Assembly (NCBI RefSeq): GCF_002294725.1
Contig: NZ_NSFT01000001.1
Coordinates: 682,001-746,000, forward strand
DNA: 64,000 nucleotides
Direction of reading: 5' to 3'
DNA from: Mesorhizobium sp. WSM4313
GTDB lineage: Bacteria; Pseudomonadota; Alphaproteobacteria; Rhizobiales; Rhizobiaceae
This document shows, one piece after another, positions 46,668 to 56,876 of the stretch (its first letter is position 1; every line of letters starts with the position of its first letter). Below the pieces are notes generated by a model. It was given only the letters and a program-made list of their open reading frames with translations, was not told the origin of the DNA and ran no database searches. The position numbers and the translations under genes are program-made.

Positions 46668-47195
46668 ATGAACGCGTTGAGACATGTAACTTTTGCCGCA
46701 GGAATGGTGCTGGCGCCGGTCGGTGCCGGCGGTGCCGAACCGGCCGGCTGGCAGGCCCTTGCCGACGAGCGCGCCGTCATCCGCATCGCCGACGCCATCG
46801 ACCGCGCGGTGGATGCACAGGACTGGAAGCTGGCGCGCAGCTATTTCGCCGAGCGTGTCACCGCCGATTTCAGCAGCCTGTCCGGCCAGCCCGCGGCCAA
46901 CATCGCGTCCGACGACCTGATCGGCGCCTGGGCGGGCAACCTCAAGGGCAGCAAGACCAGCCTGCATCTGCGCACCAACCATCAGGTCGTGCTCGAAGCC
47001 GATGCCGCGACTGTCCGCTCCAATGGCTATGCCTGGAACCGGATGGAAGGCAATGGCGATCCGCTCTGGGAAGTCTGGGGCACCTACGAGCACCACCTGA
47101 CGCGCTCGGCCTCCGGCTGGAAGGTCGACGGCTTCACCTTCCGCATGACGCATGAGCGCGGCAATCCCTGGGTCAGGGCCACCCCCGGCCAGTGA
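46668..47195 (+). CDS. SnoaL-like / NTF2-fold protein, secreted
   Basis: A 175-residue protein. A signal-like N-terminus (about 1-23, MNALRHVTFAAGMVLAPVGA, with AGGA after it) precedes an NTF2-like domain. That domain has DAIDRAVDAQDWKLARSYFA and WGTYEHHLTRSASGWKVDG, the usual first helix and last strands of SnoaL_4/DUF4440 proteins. The family includes isomerases and hydrolases, and the reaction here cannot be told. It is 36 bp upstream of the aldo-keto reductase and divergent from the LysR regulator. Confidence 0.8.
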   Translation: MNALRHVTFAAGMVLAPVGAGGAEPAGWQALADERAVIRIADAIDRAVDAQDWKLARSYFAERVTADFSSLSGQPAANIASDDLIGAWAGNLKGSKTSLHLRTNHQVVLEADAATVRSNGYAWNRMEGNGDPLWEVWGTYEHHLTRSASGWKVDGFTFRMTHERGNPWVRATPGQ

Positions 47196-47231
47196 CCGGC
47201 AGGAATTCAGTTCAGAATCGGGAGACCACCC

Positions 47232-48341
47232 ATGACCATGACCTACTACACGCTTGGCAACAGCGGCCTGCGCGTCAGCCGGCTGGCGCTCGGCACCATG
47301 ACCTTCGGCACCGAATGGGGCTGGGGCGCGGACAGGGACACAGCCCGCGCGATCTTCGACGCCTATGTCGAAGCGGGCGGCAACTTCTTCGACACGGCCG
47401 ACCTCTATACCGGCGGTACCGCCGAGACCTGGCTCGGCGAGTTCGTCGCCGAGCGCGGCCTGCGCGATAAGGCGGTGATCGCCACAAAATTCACCATGAA
47501 TTCCGAGGCCGGCAATCCGAATGCCGGCGGCAACGGCCGCAAGAACATCATGCGGGCCCTGGACGCCTCGCTGAAACGGCTCGGCACTGACTATATCGAC
47601 CTTTATCTTCTGCATGTCTGGGACAGGATTACTCCGGCCGAGGAGGTGCTGCGCACGCTGGACGACCTCGTTCGCGCCGGCAAGGTGCGCCATATCGGCC
47701 TCTCCGACGTGCCGGCCTGGTATGCCGGCCGCGCCCAGGCGATCGCCGAACTGCGCGGCTACGAGCCGGTCTCGGCGCTGCAGCTCGAATATTCGCTCGC
47801 CGAGCGCGCCATCGAACATGAATATGTGCCTTTCGGCACCCGTCATGGCGCCGGCATCATGGTGTGGAGCCCGCTGGCCAGCGGGCTCCTCAGCGGCAAA
47901 TACAAGCCGACGCAAGCCGGAAGGGCTGGGCGGCTCGACGGTTTCCGCAACACCACGCATCCCGGCTTCCAGAAGTTCAGCGACCGCAACTGGGGGATCG
48001 TGGCGGAACTCGAGAAGGTGGCGGCCGAGCTCGGCCGCAGCATGGCCCAGGTTGCGCTCAACTGGGCGGCGACGCAGCCAGGCATCGCTTCCGTCATCCT
48101 TGGAGCGACGAAGCTCACTCAGCTGCAGGACAATCTCGGCGCGCTCGATTTTTCGATTCCCGCCGAGCTTCGCGCGCGGCTGGAAAAGGTCAGCGCCATG
48201 CCTGCGCCGTTCCCGCATTCCTATTTCGGCTCCGAGGTCCAGGTCCGGGTGACCGGCGGCGCCGTGACCGGCGACAAGCCGGCCGGTTATTCGCCCGCGG
48301 TCATGATCGAAGGCGAGGCGGTCAGCGTCTCCAGCCGTTGA
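47232..48341 (+). CDS. Aldo/keto reductase
   Basis: A 369-residue NADPH-dependent oxidoreductase of the TIM-barrel AKR family. The catalytic tetrad is visible: Asp and Tyr in FFDTADLYTGG, Lys in VIATKFT and His in LYLLHVWDRI. The cofactor end is in NWAATQPGIASVILGATKLT. It is somewhat longer than the usual 320-350 residues because of a C-terminal extension after EKVSAMPAPFPHSYF. Second gene after the SnoaL-like gene, probably under the LysR regulator. The terminator at 48387-48412 follows. Confidence 0.9.
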   Translation: MTMTYYTLGNSGLRVSRLALGTMTFGTEWGWGADRDTARAIFDAYVEAGGNFFDTADLYTGGTAETWLGEFVAERGLRDKAVIATKFTMNSEAGNPNAGGNGRKNIMRALDASLKRLGTDYIDLYLLHVWDRITPAEEVLRTLDDLVRAGKVRHIGLSDVPAWYAGRAQAIAELRGYEPVSALQLEYSLAERAIEHEYVPFGTRHGAGIMVWSPLASGLLSGKYKPTQAGRAGRLDGFRNTTHPGFQKFSDRNWGIVAELEKVAAELGRSMAQVALNWAATQPGIASVILGATKLTQLQDNLGALDFSIPAELRARLEKVSAMPAPFPHSYFGSEVQVRVTGGAVTGDKPAGYSPAVMIEGEAVSVSSR

Positions 48342-48386
48342 TCAAAGAGGCGGCAACTGACCGAAAAAGCCTGGAATTTTGCACGA

Positions 48387-48412
48387 GGGCGCGGCGTGAC
48401 ATCGCCGCGCCC
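48387..48412 (+). terminator. Terminator after the aldo/keto reductase gene
   Basis: GGGCGCGGCG and CGCCGCGCCC are perfect 10-bp arms around TGACAT. The T-run is short (TTCG). Confidence 0.7.
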
Positions 48413-48510
48413 TTCGTGTATCGGGTCAACCCGTCATGACAGCATCGCCGGACGAAGCGGGGGCGGTTTTTGCCTCCAAAATTGTCGCGCCGAGATATTC
48501 GAGGAATGAG

Positions 48511-49233
48511 ATGACGGTGAAGCCCCTCTATCGACGTGTCGTGCTGAAGGCTTCCGGCGAAGCGTTGATGGGCGAGCAGCATTTCGGCATCGATGTCTCC
48601 GTTGTCGACCGCATCGCCGCCGACATTGCCGAGGCGCGCGCGCTGGGCGTCGAAGTGGGTGTCGTCATCGGCGGCGGCAACATTTTTCGGGGCGTGGCTG
48701 TAGCTTCCAAAGGCGGCGACCGGGTCACCGGCGATCACATGGGCATGCTCGCGACCGTCATCAACTCGCTGGCGCTGCGCACCTCGCTCAACAAGATCGG
48801 CGTCGATGCCGTCGTGCTTTCGGCGATCGCCATGCCGGAACTTTGCGAGAGCTTTTCCCAACGCCAGGCGACAGCCTATATGAACCAGGGCAAGGTGGTC
48901 ATATTCGCCGGCGGCACCGGCAATCCGTTCTTCACCACCGATTCGGCCGCGGCCCTGCGCGCCGCCGAGATCGGCGCCGATGCGCTGTTCAAGGGCACGC
49001 AGGTCGACGGGGTCTATTCGGCCGACCCCAAGAAGGACCCGAACGCGGTCCGTTTCGACCGCATCAGCCACGCCGAAGTCATCAAACGCGGGCTTGCGAT
49101 CATGGACACAGCCGCGATTGCACTTGCGCGTGAAAACAACATTCCGATAATCGTCTATTCGATCCACGAAAAAGGTGGTTTCGGCGATATTCTAAGGGGC
49201 GGCGGCCATTGCACGGTCGTCGCGGACAAATAA
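48511..49233 (+). CDS. pyrH: Uridylate kinase
   Basis: Phosphorylates UMP to UDP, 240 residues. It shows RRVVLKASGEALMG (phosphate-binding Lys and Gly loop), VVIGGGNIFRG, GDHMGMLATVINSLAL and FAGGTGNPFFTTDSAAALRA, all typical of bacterial PyrH. GAGGAA four bases before the ATG at 48511 decides the start; an in-frame ATG at 48436 is too far upstream for the family. First gene of the pyrH-frr-uppS-cdsA-rseP-bamA-lpx cluster. Confidence 0.96.
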   Translation: MTVKPLYRRVVLKASGEALMGEQHFGIDVSVVDRIAADIAEARALGVEVGVVIGGGNIFRGVAVASKGGDRVTGDHMGMLATVINSLALRTSLNKIGVDAVVLSAIAMPELCESFSQRQATAYMNQGKVVIFAGGTGNPFFTTDSAAALRAAEIGADALFKGTQVDGVYSADPKKDPNAVRFDRISHAEVIKRGLAIMDTAAIALARENNIPIIVYSIHEKGGFGDILRGGGHCTVVADK

Positions 49234-49317
49234 GCGAGGCCGGCATCCGTTGAACGGTACCGCGGACGGCACGACGGCATAAGCAGTGAACCCGGCGAAC
49301 GGGTCGAGGAGATGATC

Positions 49318-49872
49318 ATGAGTGGCGAGTTCGAAGACCTGAAGCGACGCATGGACGGGGCGATCGCCGCCTTCAAGCACGACCTGGCGTCGCTGCGCAC
49401 CGGCCGAGCCTCCAGCAACCTGCTCGACGCCGTCCAGGTCCAGGCCTACGGCACGACGATGCCGATCAACCAGGTGGCCAACGTGACGGTGCCGGAGCCG
49501 CGCATGATTTCGGTCTCGGTTTGGGACAAGTCGATGGTCAGCGCGGTCGACCGCGCTATCCGCGAAGCCAATCTGGGCTTCAATCCGATCGTCGACGGCA
49601 CCAATCTCAGGATCCCGCTGCCCGAACTCAATGAGCAGCGCCGCAAAGAACTGGTCAAGATCTCGCATGGCTATGCCGAGAACGCACGCGTCGCGGTGCG
49701 CCATGTCCGCCGCGACGGCATGGATTTCCTCAAGAAGGCTGAGAAGGACGGCACCATCAGCGAGGACGATCAGCGTAAGCGGTCCGACCAGGTCCAGAAG
49801 CTGACCGACGAGATGATCAGCACCATCGATCACCTGCTTTCCGATAAGGAAGCTGAAATCATGCAGGTTTAG
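49318..49872 (+). CDS. frr: Ribosome recycling factor
   Basis: Splits post-termination ribosomes with EF-G. It has 184 residues, the standard length. It shows [20 protein letters not shown] and the characteristic [14 protein letters not shown] segment. The ATG at 49318 is chosen because GAGGAG ends at 49311, six bases away; the ATG at 49312 would abut the ribosome site. It is 84 bp after pyrH. Confidence 0.95.
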   Translation: MSGEFEDLKRRMDGAIAAFKHDLASLRTGRASSNLLDAVQVQAYGTTMPINQVANVTVPEPRMISVSVWDKSMVSAVDRAIREANLGFNPIVDGTNLRIPLPELNEQRRKELVKISHGYAENARVAVRHVRRDGMDFLKKAEKDGTISEDDQRKRSDQVQKLTDEMISTIDHLLSDKEAEIMQV

Positions 49873-49903
49873 GGTCGGGGTTTTCCGGCTCGAAAGCGAG
49901 ACC

Positions 49904-50623
49904 ATGGCAACCCCCGCGCATGTCGCGATCATCATGGATGGAAACGGACGCTGGGCCAAGGCGCGCGGCCTGCCGCGCCTTGCCGGACACCGCGCCGGCG
50001 TCGAGGCCCTGCGCAAGACGGTGCGCGCCGCACCCGAGCTCGGCATCTCCTACCTGACCGTCTACGCCTTTTCCTCCGAGAACTGGTCGCGGCCGAAATC
50101 CGAGGTCAGCGACCTCATGGGACTTTTGAAGCTGTTCATCCGCCGCGATCTTGCCGAACTGCATCAGAACGGCGTGCGGGTGAGGGTGATCGGCGACAAA
50201 GAGGGGCTGCAGCCCGATATCCGGGGGCTGCTGCAGGAGGCCGAATCGCTGACCGCCGGCAATGAGGCGCTGACATTGGTCATCGCCTTCAATTACGGCG
50301 GCCGCGACGAGATCGTGCGCACAGCGCGCAAGCTGGCGGAGGCCGTCGCGCGCGGCGACATGACGAGCGAGGCGATCACGGCGGAAAGCTTTGCCACATC
50401 GCTCGACACAAAGGGCATTCCCGATCCCGAGCTGGTGATCAGGACCAGCGGCGAGCTCAGGCTGTCGAACTTCCTTCTCTGGCAGGCTGCCTATAGCGAG
50501 CTCGTTTTCCTGCCTTGCTATTGGCCGGACTTCAGCCGCGAGCACCTGGCCGACGCCTTGCGCGACTTTGCCGGCCGTGAACGACGCTTTGGCGGGCTCG
50601 CCGCCCGCGATGTCGCGCTTTAG
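49904..50623 (+). CDS. uppS: Isoprenyl transferase (undecaprenyl diphosphate synthase)
   Basis: Makes the C55 lipid carrier from farnesyl diphosphate and isopentenyl diphosphate, 239 residues. The catalytic [20 protein letters not shown] (Asp of MDGNGRW) is at residues 10-26, with [15 protein letters not shown] and the C-terminal [20 protein letters not shown]. It is 31 bp after frr and 11 bp before cdsA. Confidence 0.96.
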   Translation: MATPAHVAIIMDGNGRWAKARGLPRLAGHRAGVEALRKTVRAAPELGISYLTVYAFSSENWSRPKSEVSDLMGLLKLFIRRDLAELHQNGVRVRVIGDKEGLQPDIRGLLQEAESLTAGNEALTLVIAFNYGGRDEIVRTARKLAEAVARGDMTSEAITAESFATSLDTKGIPDPELVIRTSGELRLSNFLLWQAAYSELVFLPCYWPDFSREHLADALRDFAGRERRFGGLAARDVAL

Positions 50624-50634
50624 GCGCCGCACCC

Positions 50635-51450
50635 ATGAGCAACCTCCAGCAGCGCGTCATCTCGGCAATCGTGATGGCGGCTCTGACGCTTGCGCTCACC
50701 TGGCTCGGCGGATTGCCGTTCCGGCTGTTCTGCGCCGCAATAGCGGCGCTGATCTTCTATGAATGGACGCGCATGGCGCGCGCCGGGAACGGCGCGGCGC
50801 TCGGCTTCCTGCCCGAAGCACTGATTCTGATCTTCGTCGGGGCCCTGATCGCCGGCCTGCCGGCCTTGTGGCTGCTGCTCCTCGTCGCGATCCTGGTGGC
50901 GGTCGCGGCCATTGTCGCTCGGACCAAGGGGGCCGCGCCGTGGGAAGCCTCGGGGGTGGCCTACGCAGCACTATCCGGCTTTTCGCTCGCCTATCTCCGT
51001 GACGACAATCATTCCGGGCTGATTGCGATTCTCTTCCTGTTCGCCGTGGTCTGGGCAACCGACATAGCTGCCTATTTCGTCGGCCGCGCGGTCGGCGGCC
51101 CGAAGCTCGCGCCGTCAATCTCGCCCGGCAAGACGCAGAGCGGCGCGCTAGGCGGCGCCATCGGCGGCGTTATCGCCGGAGTTTTGCTCGCAATCGCGGC
51201 CGGCGCCGGCAATCTCGTTCAGCTTGGCCTCGCGGCGCTTGCTCTGTCGATCGTTTCGCAAGCCGGCGACCTGTTCGAATCATGGGTCAAGCGCCGGCAC
51301 GGCGCCAAGGATTCGAGCAATCTCATTCCCGGCCATGGCGGCGTCATGGACAGGGTGGACGGGCTTGTCGCGGCCGCGTTCGCACTGTACGTCATGGGCT
51401 GGGTCGCGGCGGGCGCCGAGCATCCGGCATTGGGGCTTTTTCCAAACTGA
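50635..51450 (+). CDS. cdsA: Phosphatidate cytidylyltransferase
   Basis: Makes CDP-diacylglycerol from phosphatidic acid and CTP in the inner membrane. It has 271 residues and about seven to eight membrane segments. The family signature near the C-terminus reads KRRHGAKDSSNLIPGHGGVM followed by DRVDG. The next gene is rseP; the dxr gene that often sits between these two in other bacteria is absent here. Confidence 0.94.
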   Translation: MSNLQQRVISAIVMAALTLALTWLGGLPFRLFCAAIAALIFYEWTRMARAGNGAALGFLPEALILIFVGALIAGLPALWLLLLVAILVAVAAIVARTKGAAPWEASGVAYAALSGFSLAYLRDDNHSGLIAILFLFAVVWATDIAAYFVGRAVGGPKLAPSISPGKTQSGALGGAIGGVIAGVLLAIAAGAGNLVQLGLAALALSIVSQAGDLFESWVKRRHGAKDSSNLIPGHGGVMDRVDGLVAAAFALYVMGWVAAGAEHPALGLFPN

Positions 51451-51554
51451 ACGACACAGCAGTAAGGCGAAAAATGGCGCGCGCCACCGATTCGCCCGGA
51501 TTGATGCCACAGTCGCGGTGGAATGTCGCTCGCGGGCGAATTTGAGGGCATGAC

Positions 51555-52697
51555 TTGAACGACATCTTTCACGCGGTTTTCAGTACACAAGGCTTCGTTC
51601 TTGGCACGCTCGTGCCGTTTTTGTTCGTGCTGACCGTCGTCGTGTTCGTCCACGAGATGGGCCACTATCTGATCGGCCGCTGGTGCGGCATCGGCGTGAA
51701 GGCTTTTTCCATCGGCTTCGGCCCCGAGCTCTTCGGTTTTTACGACCGCCGCGGAACGCGCTGGAAGCTTTGCGCCATTCCGCTTGGCGGCTACGTCAAA
51801 TTCGTCGGCGACATGAATGCGACTTCGAGCCAGCCGAGCACGGAGGAGATCGAATCGCTGACAGAGGCTGAGCGCGAGGTCGCCTTCCACACCCAACCAA
51901 TCTGGAAGCGCGCTGCTACCGTCGTTGCCGGGCCGCTATTCAATTTCCTGCTGACGATCGCCGTGTTTGCGGTGCTGTTTTCCCTCTATGGCCGTCCGGT
52001 CCTGGAGCCGATGGTGGCCGAGGTGACCGCCGGCAGCCCGGCGGAAAAAGCCGGAATCCAGCCAGGCGACCGATTCGTCAAAGTCGATGGCAGCAAGGTA
52101 GAGACCTTCGCCGACGTGCAGCGGCTGGTTTCAGGCCGGGCTGGCGACGCCATCACCTTCACCATGCTGCGCGACGGCAAGGAAATCGACGTTACGGCCG
52201 CGCCGGAGCCCATGGAGCAGCAGGATGCACTGGGCAACAAGGTCAAGGTCGCGGTCATCGGCGTCGTCAACAACGCCGAACTCGGCCAGCCGCGCCTGAT
52301 CTCCTACACGCCGGCCGGCGCCGTGGTGGCGGCGGTCGAGGAAACCGGGCACGTGATCGAGCGCACCGGCCAATTCCTGCAGCGCTTTGCGCTTGGACGC
52401 GAGGACAAATGCCAGTTGGGCGGTCCGATCAAGATCGCGAAGATGTCGGGCCAGGCAGCCAAGCTCGGCTTCGAGTGGCTGGTGCAGCTTGTTGCATTTC
52501 TGTCAGTCGGAATAGGATTTCTCAATCTGCTGCCGATTCCCCCCCTCGACGGCGGCCACCTGTTGTTCTACGGCGTGGAGGCCGTCATCAGGCGGCCCGT
52601 TTCGGAGCGAACGATGGAGATGGCCTACCGGACCGGGTTGTTCCTGGTGCTCGGATTCATGGGCTTCGTATTTTGGAACGATCTGTTTGGATGCTGA
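51555..52697 (+). CDS. rseP: RIP metalloprotease RseP
   Basis: A site-2 intramembrane zinc protease of 380 residues that releases sigma factors by cutting anti-sigma proteins. The zinc site is VFVHEMGHYLIG (HExxH), and the second motif is LPIPPLDGGHLL, with Asp as third ligand. One PDZ domain (AGSPAEKAGIQPGDRFVKVD) is seen instead of the two of E. coli. The TTG start at 51555 is supported by GAGGG six bases upstream and the match of MNDIFHAVF to a first membrane segment. It is 104 bp after cdsA. Confidence 0.94.
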   Translation: MNDIFHAVFSTQGFVLGTLVPFLFVLTVVVFVHEMGHYLIGRWCGIGVKAFSIGFGPELFGFYDRRGTRWKLCAIPLGGYVKFVGDMNATSSQPSTEEIESLTEAEREVAFHTQPIWKRAATVVAGPLFNFLLTIAVFAVLFSLYGRPVLEPMVAEVTAGSPAEKAGIQPGDRFVKVDGSKVETFADVQRLVSGRAGDAITFTMLRDGKEIDVTAAPEPMEQQDALGNKVKVAVIGVVNNAELGQPRLISYTPAGAVVAAVEETGHVIERTGQFLQRFALGREDKCQLGGPIKIAKMSGQAAKLGFEWLVQLVAFLSVGIGFLNLLPIPPLDGGHLLFYGVEAVIRRPVSERTMEMAYRTGLFLVLGFMGFVFWNDLFGC

Positions 52698-52915
52698 AAT
52701 CATGAAGAAATTTGGCTTCAGCTTCGGTCATATTGAGATGCCGTTTACCATGCGTTGGGATATGCGTGACGCGAAAGCCACGCGGTACGGTTAAGTAAAT
52801 ACAAATTAACCGGGAGCCTTGCGTGTAGGGAAAATCCGGTTAATACGGTAAGGGAAAATACCGCACGTCCGGTTTTCTCGCCGTGGGGACTACGAGAAAA
52901 AGGTACAAAAGCCCG

Positions 52916-55279
52916 ATGAAGGCAGCATCCAAGTTTCTGAGCGCCGCTTCCGCGGCGGCTTTGTCCGCCGCTCTGGTCGTGCCAGGCGCGCTCGCAGTGC
53001 AGTTCGCCGCCACGTCGGTGGCCGAGGCCGCGGTCATCTCGCGTGTCGAGGTCAGCGGCAACCAGCGCGTCGATGCGGAAACCATCCGCAATTACATTTC
53101 GATCAAGCCGGGCAAGCCTTTCTCCAGCTCCGATATCGACGACGCCGTCAAGGCGCTATTCGGCACAGGTCTGTTCTCGGACGTTCAGATCAACCAGGTC
53201 GGTTCGAGCCTGGTCGTCAAGGTTTCCGAATACAAGGTCGTCAACCAGGTCCTGTTCCAGGGCAACAAGAAGATCAAGGACAACGCGCTTCAGATGGGTA
53301 TCCAGCTGAAGCCGCGTGCAACCTTCTCGCAGCAGGCGCTGGACGCCGATGTCGAGGCGATCAAGACGGCTTACAAGCGCATTGGCCGCGACGACGCCGC
53401 GGTGACCACGCAGGTCATGGATCTCGGCGACAATCGCGTGAACGTTGTCTTCAACATCAACGAAGGCGGCCGCACCCAGATCGCGGCGATCAACTTCGTC
53501 GGCAACCACGCTTATTCCAGCCGCCGCCTGTCGGACGTCATCAACACCAAGCGCTCGTCCTGGCTGTCCTTCGTGCTGCGCGACGACGTCTATGACGAGG
53601 ACAAGCTGCGCGCCGACCAGGAGCTGCTGCGCCGCTTCTACTACAATCACGGCTATGCCGACTTCCAGGTCGTCTCGGCCGTCGGCGAGCTTGACGACGC
53701 CACCAACAAATACACGGTCACCATCACCGTGCAGGAAGGCGATCGCTATACGTTCGGCGACGTCAGCGTGGAAAGCACTATCCCGGAAGTCGATTCGAAG
53801 TCGCTGGAATCGGCGGTCGAAACCCACAAGGGCGACGTCTACAATGCCAAGGACGTCGAGGATTCGATCGTCGCGTTGACCGAGAAGGTCGCGGGTTCGG
53901 GCTACGCCTTCGCCCAGGTGACGCCGCGCGGCGACCGCAATTTCGAGAACCACACCATTTCGGTTGTCTACACCATCGACCAGGGCACCAAGGCCTATGT
54001 CGAGCGCATCGAAATCCGCGGCAACGACCGCACGCGCGACTATGTCATCCGTCGCGAATTCGACGTCAGTGAAGGCGATGCCTTCAACCAGGTTCTCATC
54101 CAGCGCGCGAAGAAGCGGCTGGAAGCCCTTGATTATTTCCAGTCTGTCGACATTTCGACCGTCCCCGGCTCGGCGCCGGACCAGGTCGTGCTGGTGGTCA
54201 CCGTGGTCGAGAAGTCGACCGGCGAATTCTCGATCGGCGCTGGTTATTCGACTGGCGGCGACACGCCCGGCCCGTCGATCGAAGGCTCGATCACCGAGCG
54301 TAACTTCCTCGGGCGCGGCCAGTACATCAAGCTGTCGGCCGGCGGCGGCAGGCATTCGCGCGACTATGCCATTTCGTTCACCGAGCCTTACTTCCTCGGC
54401 CGGCGTATTGCGGCGGGCTTCGATATTTACAAGTCCACCCGCGAATACGATCACTACGACACAGACACAACCGGCGCGACGATCCGCTTCGGCCTGCCGA
54501 TCACCGACAACGTTTCGACGCAGCTGGCGTACAATATCTCGCAAGAGAAGTATTCGATTGCTGATAACTGTCTGACAGGCGGCGTGTATGTTCCTGGCAG
54601 CCCATGCACGATCTCTCCGGCCATTATTGAGGGTGTCGGCGAGAGCCCTTGGCTAAAGTCATCGGTCAGTTTGGGCTTGGTCTACAACACCATCGATGAC
54701 ATGAAGAACCCGCATGAGGGTCTCTACGTCACTGGTGTAACCGAAGTTGCTGGTCTCGGCGGCGATGCTAAGTGGGTCAAAGTGACCGGGCGTGCAAGCG
54801 TGTATCAGACGTTGTCGGAGCAGCTCGACCTTGTCGGCCTCGTTTCTGGCGGCGCAGGCTACATTGCGGGCTATGGCGACAACGGTCTGCGTATCTTCGA
54901 CCAGTTCCAAAGCAACGATCGCATGATCCGCGGCTTTGAGTATGGCGGCATCGGCCCTGTGGATCCGCTCACGGGCGATCATCTCGGCGGCACGACCTAT
55001 TTCAATGCGTCGGCCGAAGCGCAGTTCCCGCTGCCTGTCATTCCAGAAAGCTTCGGCTTGCGTGGTGCCGTGTTTGCCGATGCGGCAACGCTTTACGGAA
55101 CCAAGATTACTTCGGTTGCGCAGGAATCGACGGACATGAAGCTACGCGCCTCAGTCGGTATCGGCCTGATGTGGGCTTCGCCGTTCGGCCCGATCCGCAT
55201 CGACTATGCGATCCCGGTCAAGAAAGAGTCGACCGACGACGTGCAGGAATTCAACTTCGGTATCGCGACCCGCTTCTAA
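52916..55279 (+). CDS. bamA: Outer membrane protein assembly factor BamA
   Basis: Central component of the BAM complex, inserting beta-barrels into the outer membrane. It has 787 residues. The signal peptide spans about residues 1-43 (MKAASKFLSAASAAALSAAL, cleavage after VAEA). Five POTRA repeats follow (for example VISRVEVSGNQRVDAETIRN), then the Omp85 barrel, with RGFEYGGIGPVDP (the VRGY-type motif of the L6 loop) and a C-terminal Phe (NFGIATRF). The start at 52916 gives a proper signal peptide. A 218-bp gap upstream could hold a separate promoter. Confidence 0.95.
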   Translation: MKAASKFLSAASAAALSAALVVPGALAVQFAATSVAEAAVISRVEVSGNQRVDAETIRNYISIKPGKPFSSSDIDDAVKALFGTGLFSDVQINQVGSSLVVKVSEYKVVNQVLFQGNKKIKDNALQMGIQLKPRATFSQQALDADVEAIKTAYKRIGRDDAAVTTQVMDLGDNRVNVVFNINEGGRTQIAAINFVGNHAYSSRRLSDVINTKRSSWLSFVLRDDVYDEDKLRADQELLRRFYYNHGYADFQVVSAVGELDDATNKYTVTITVQEGDRYTFGDVSVESTIPEVDSKSLESAVETHKGDVYNAKDVEDSIVALTEKVAGSGYAFAQVTPRGDRNFENHTISVVYTIDQGTKAYVERIEIRGNDRTRDYVIRREFDVSEGDAFNQVLIQRAKKRLEALDYFQSVDISTVPGSAPDQVVLVVTVVEKSTGEFSIGAGYSTGGDTPGPSIEGSITERNFLGRGQYIKLSAGGGRHSRDYAISFTEPYFLGRRIAAGFDIYKSTREYDHYDTDTTGATIRFGLPITDNVSTQLAYNISQEKYSIADNCLTGGVYVPGSPCTISPAIIEGVGESPWLKSSVSLGLVYNTIDDMKNPHEGLYVTGVTEVAGLGGDAKWVKVTGRASVYQTLSEQLDLVGLVSGGAGYIAGYGDNGLRIFDQFQSNDRMIRGFEYGGIGPVDPLTGDHLGGTTYFNASAEAQFPLPVIPESFGLRGAVFADAATLYGTKITSVAQESTDMKLRASVGIGLMWASPFGPIRIDYAIPVKKESTDDVQEFNFGIATRF

Positions 55280-55297
55280 CTTTGTGGTTGCGATGAT

Positions 55298-55320
55298 TCC
55301 GGGCCGGATGACGGCCCGGA
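55298..55320 (+). terminator. Hairpin between bamA and lpxD
   Basis: TCCGGGCCG and CGGCCCGGA are perfect 9-bp arms around GATGA, with no T-run. Probably an attenuating or stabilising hairpin, since the gene order favours read-through into lpxD. Confidence 0.6.
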
Positions 55321-55357
55321 GTGGACCGATCCAACCCAGCTGGATATTACTTCTGGA

Positions 55358-56413
55358 ATGACCGATCCGGTGTTCTTCGCGCCTTCACGCCGGTACACGG
55401 CTGGCGAGGTCGCGAATCTGACCGGCGCCAGCCTGTTCGATTCCGATCAGGCCGAAATTGCCATCGAGGCGCTGGCTCCCGCCAACGAGGGTGGCAACGG
55501 CGCGCTCGTCTTTGTCGACGGCAAGCGCAATTTCGCGTTGATGCCGTCGCTCAGGGCGGCCGCGGTGCTATGCCCCGCCGATTTCGCCAGCAAGGCGCCG
55601 CCGGGCATCGCGGTGCTGATGCATCCGCGCCCGCAGCAAGCTTTCGCGATGGTCGGGCGCCTATTGTTTCCGCAGGCTGCCACTCCGGGGCCATTGACCG
55701 GAGAAACCGGCATATCGCCCCACGCGTTTATCGATCCATCCGCGCACATCGAGGACGGGGCGATCGTAGAGGCGGGCGCCGTGATCGGTCCCGGCGTATC
55801 CGTCGGCAGCGGCACGGTCGTTGCGCCCCACGTCGTTGTCGGCCGTTCCTGCCAGATCGGCCGCGACGGCTTCATCGGCCCCGGCGTCAGCATTCAATAT
55901 GCGCTTATCGGCAACCGCGTCATCATCCATGGCGGCGCCAGGATCGGCCAGGATGGTTTCGGCTTCGTTGGCGGCGCCAAAGGGCCTGAACGCGTGCCGC
56001 AGATCGGCCGCGTCATCATTCAGGACGATGTCGAGATCGGCTCCAATTCGACTGTCGACCGCGGCGCGATGTCCGACACCGTCATCGGCCAGGGCACCAA
56101 GATCGACAATCTGGTGCAGATCGCCCACAATGTTCGCATCGGCCGCAATTGCATTATAGCTGGGCTTTCGGGTATTTCCGGTTCCGTCGTCGTCGGCGAC
56201 AATGTCACCATGGGCGGCGGTGTCGGCCTCGCCGATCATCTGACCATCGGGCCAGGAGCCAAGCTTGCTGCGAGAAGTGGATTCATGAACAACGTGCCGG
56301 CAGGCGAGGTCTGGGGAGGTTACCCGGCGCAACCCATGGCGGAAGCCATGCGCGAGATAGCGATGCTGCGCAGGATGGCCAGGACGCGCAAGCAAGGCGA
56401 CGGAAATGGCTGA
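55358..56413 (+). CDS. lpxD: UDP-3-O-acylglucosamine N-acyltransferase
   Basis: Third step of lipid A synthesis, 351 residues. An N-terminal uridine-binding domain (about 1-100) precedes a left-handed parallel beta helix of hexapeptide repeats (for example [20 protein letters not shown]) and a C-terminal helix. The catalytic His is expected in the segment [14 protein letters not shown]. Its stop lies within the first codons of fabZ (8-base overlap), so translation is coupled. Confidence 0.95.
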   Translation: MTDPVFFAPSRRYTAGEVANLTGASLFDSDQAEIAIEALAPANEGGNGALVFVDGKRNFALMPSLRAAAVLCPADFASKAPPGIAVLMHPRPQQAFAMVGRLLFPQAATPGPLTGETGISPHAFIDPSAHIEDGAIVEAGAVIGPGVSVGSGTVVAPHVVVGRSCQIGRDGFIGPGVSIQYALIGNRVIIHGGARIGQDGFGFVGGAKGPERVPQIGRVIIQDDVEIGSNSTVDRGAMSDTVIGQGTKIDNLVQIAHNVRIGRNCIIAGLSGISGSVVVGDNVTMGGGVGLADHLTIGPGAKLAARSGFMNNVPAGEVWGGYPAQPMAEAMREIAMLRRMARTRKQGDGNG

Positions 56414-56867
56414 TACGGTGGCAACTTCACTCGACGCGGTCGACATCATGGGGCTTATGAAGCTCCTGCCGCACCGCTATCCGTTCCTGCTGATCGATCG
56501 CATCGTCGACATAGACGGCGACGAGTCCGCTGTCGGCATCAAGAACGTGACCATCAACGAGCCGCATTTCCAGGGCCATTTTCCCCAGCAGCCGGTCATG
56601 CCCGGCGTGCTCATCATCGAGGCCATGGCCCAGACCGCGGGCGCGATCTGCATTCGCAGCCTCAACACCGAGAAGCCGTCGCTGGTTTATTTCATGACCA
56701 TCGACAACGCGAAATTCCGCAAGCCGGTCGTTCCAGGCGATCAGCTCAGGATCCACGTCAAGAAGATCAAGAAACGCGGCAACCTGCTGAAATTCGCCTG
56801 CGAGGCGATGGTTGACGGCGCGAAAGCCGCCGAAGCCGAGGTTTCGGCCATGATGGTTACCGGCTGA
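56406..56867 (+). CDS. fabZ: 3-hydroxyacyl-ACP dehydratase FabZ
   Basis: Dehydrates 3-hydroxyacyl-ACP in fatty acid elongation, 153 residues with the hot-dog fold. [18 protein letters not shown] is at the start, then the catalytic [19 protein letters not shown] with His and Glu. It competes with LpxA for hydroxyacyl-ACP, and its place between lpxD and lpxA is the standard order. Confidence 0.96.
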   Translation: MADTVATSLDAVDIMGLMKLLPHRYPFLLIDRIVDIDGDESAVGIKNVTINEPHFQGHFPQQPVMPGVLIIEAMAQTAGAICIRSLNTEKPSLVYFMTIDNAKFRKPVVPGDQLRIHVKKIKKRGNLLKFACEAMVDGAKAAEAEVSAMMVTG

Positions 56868-56876
56868 CGGTTCGAA

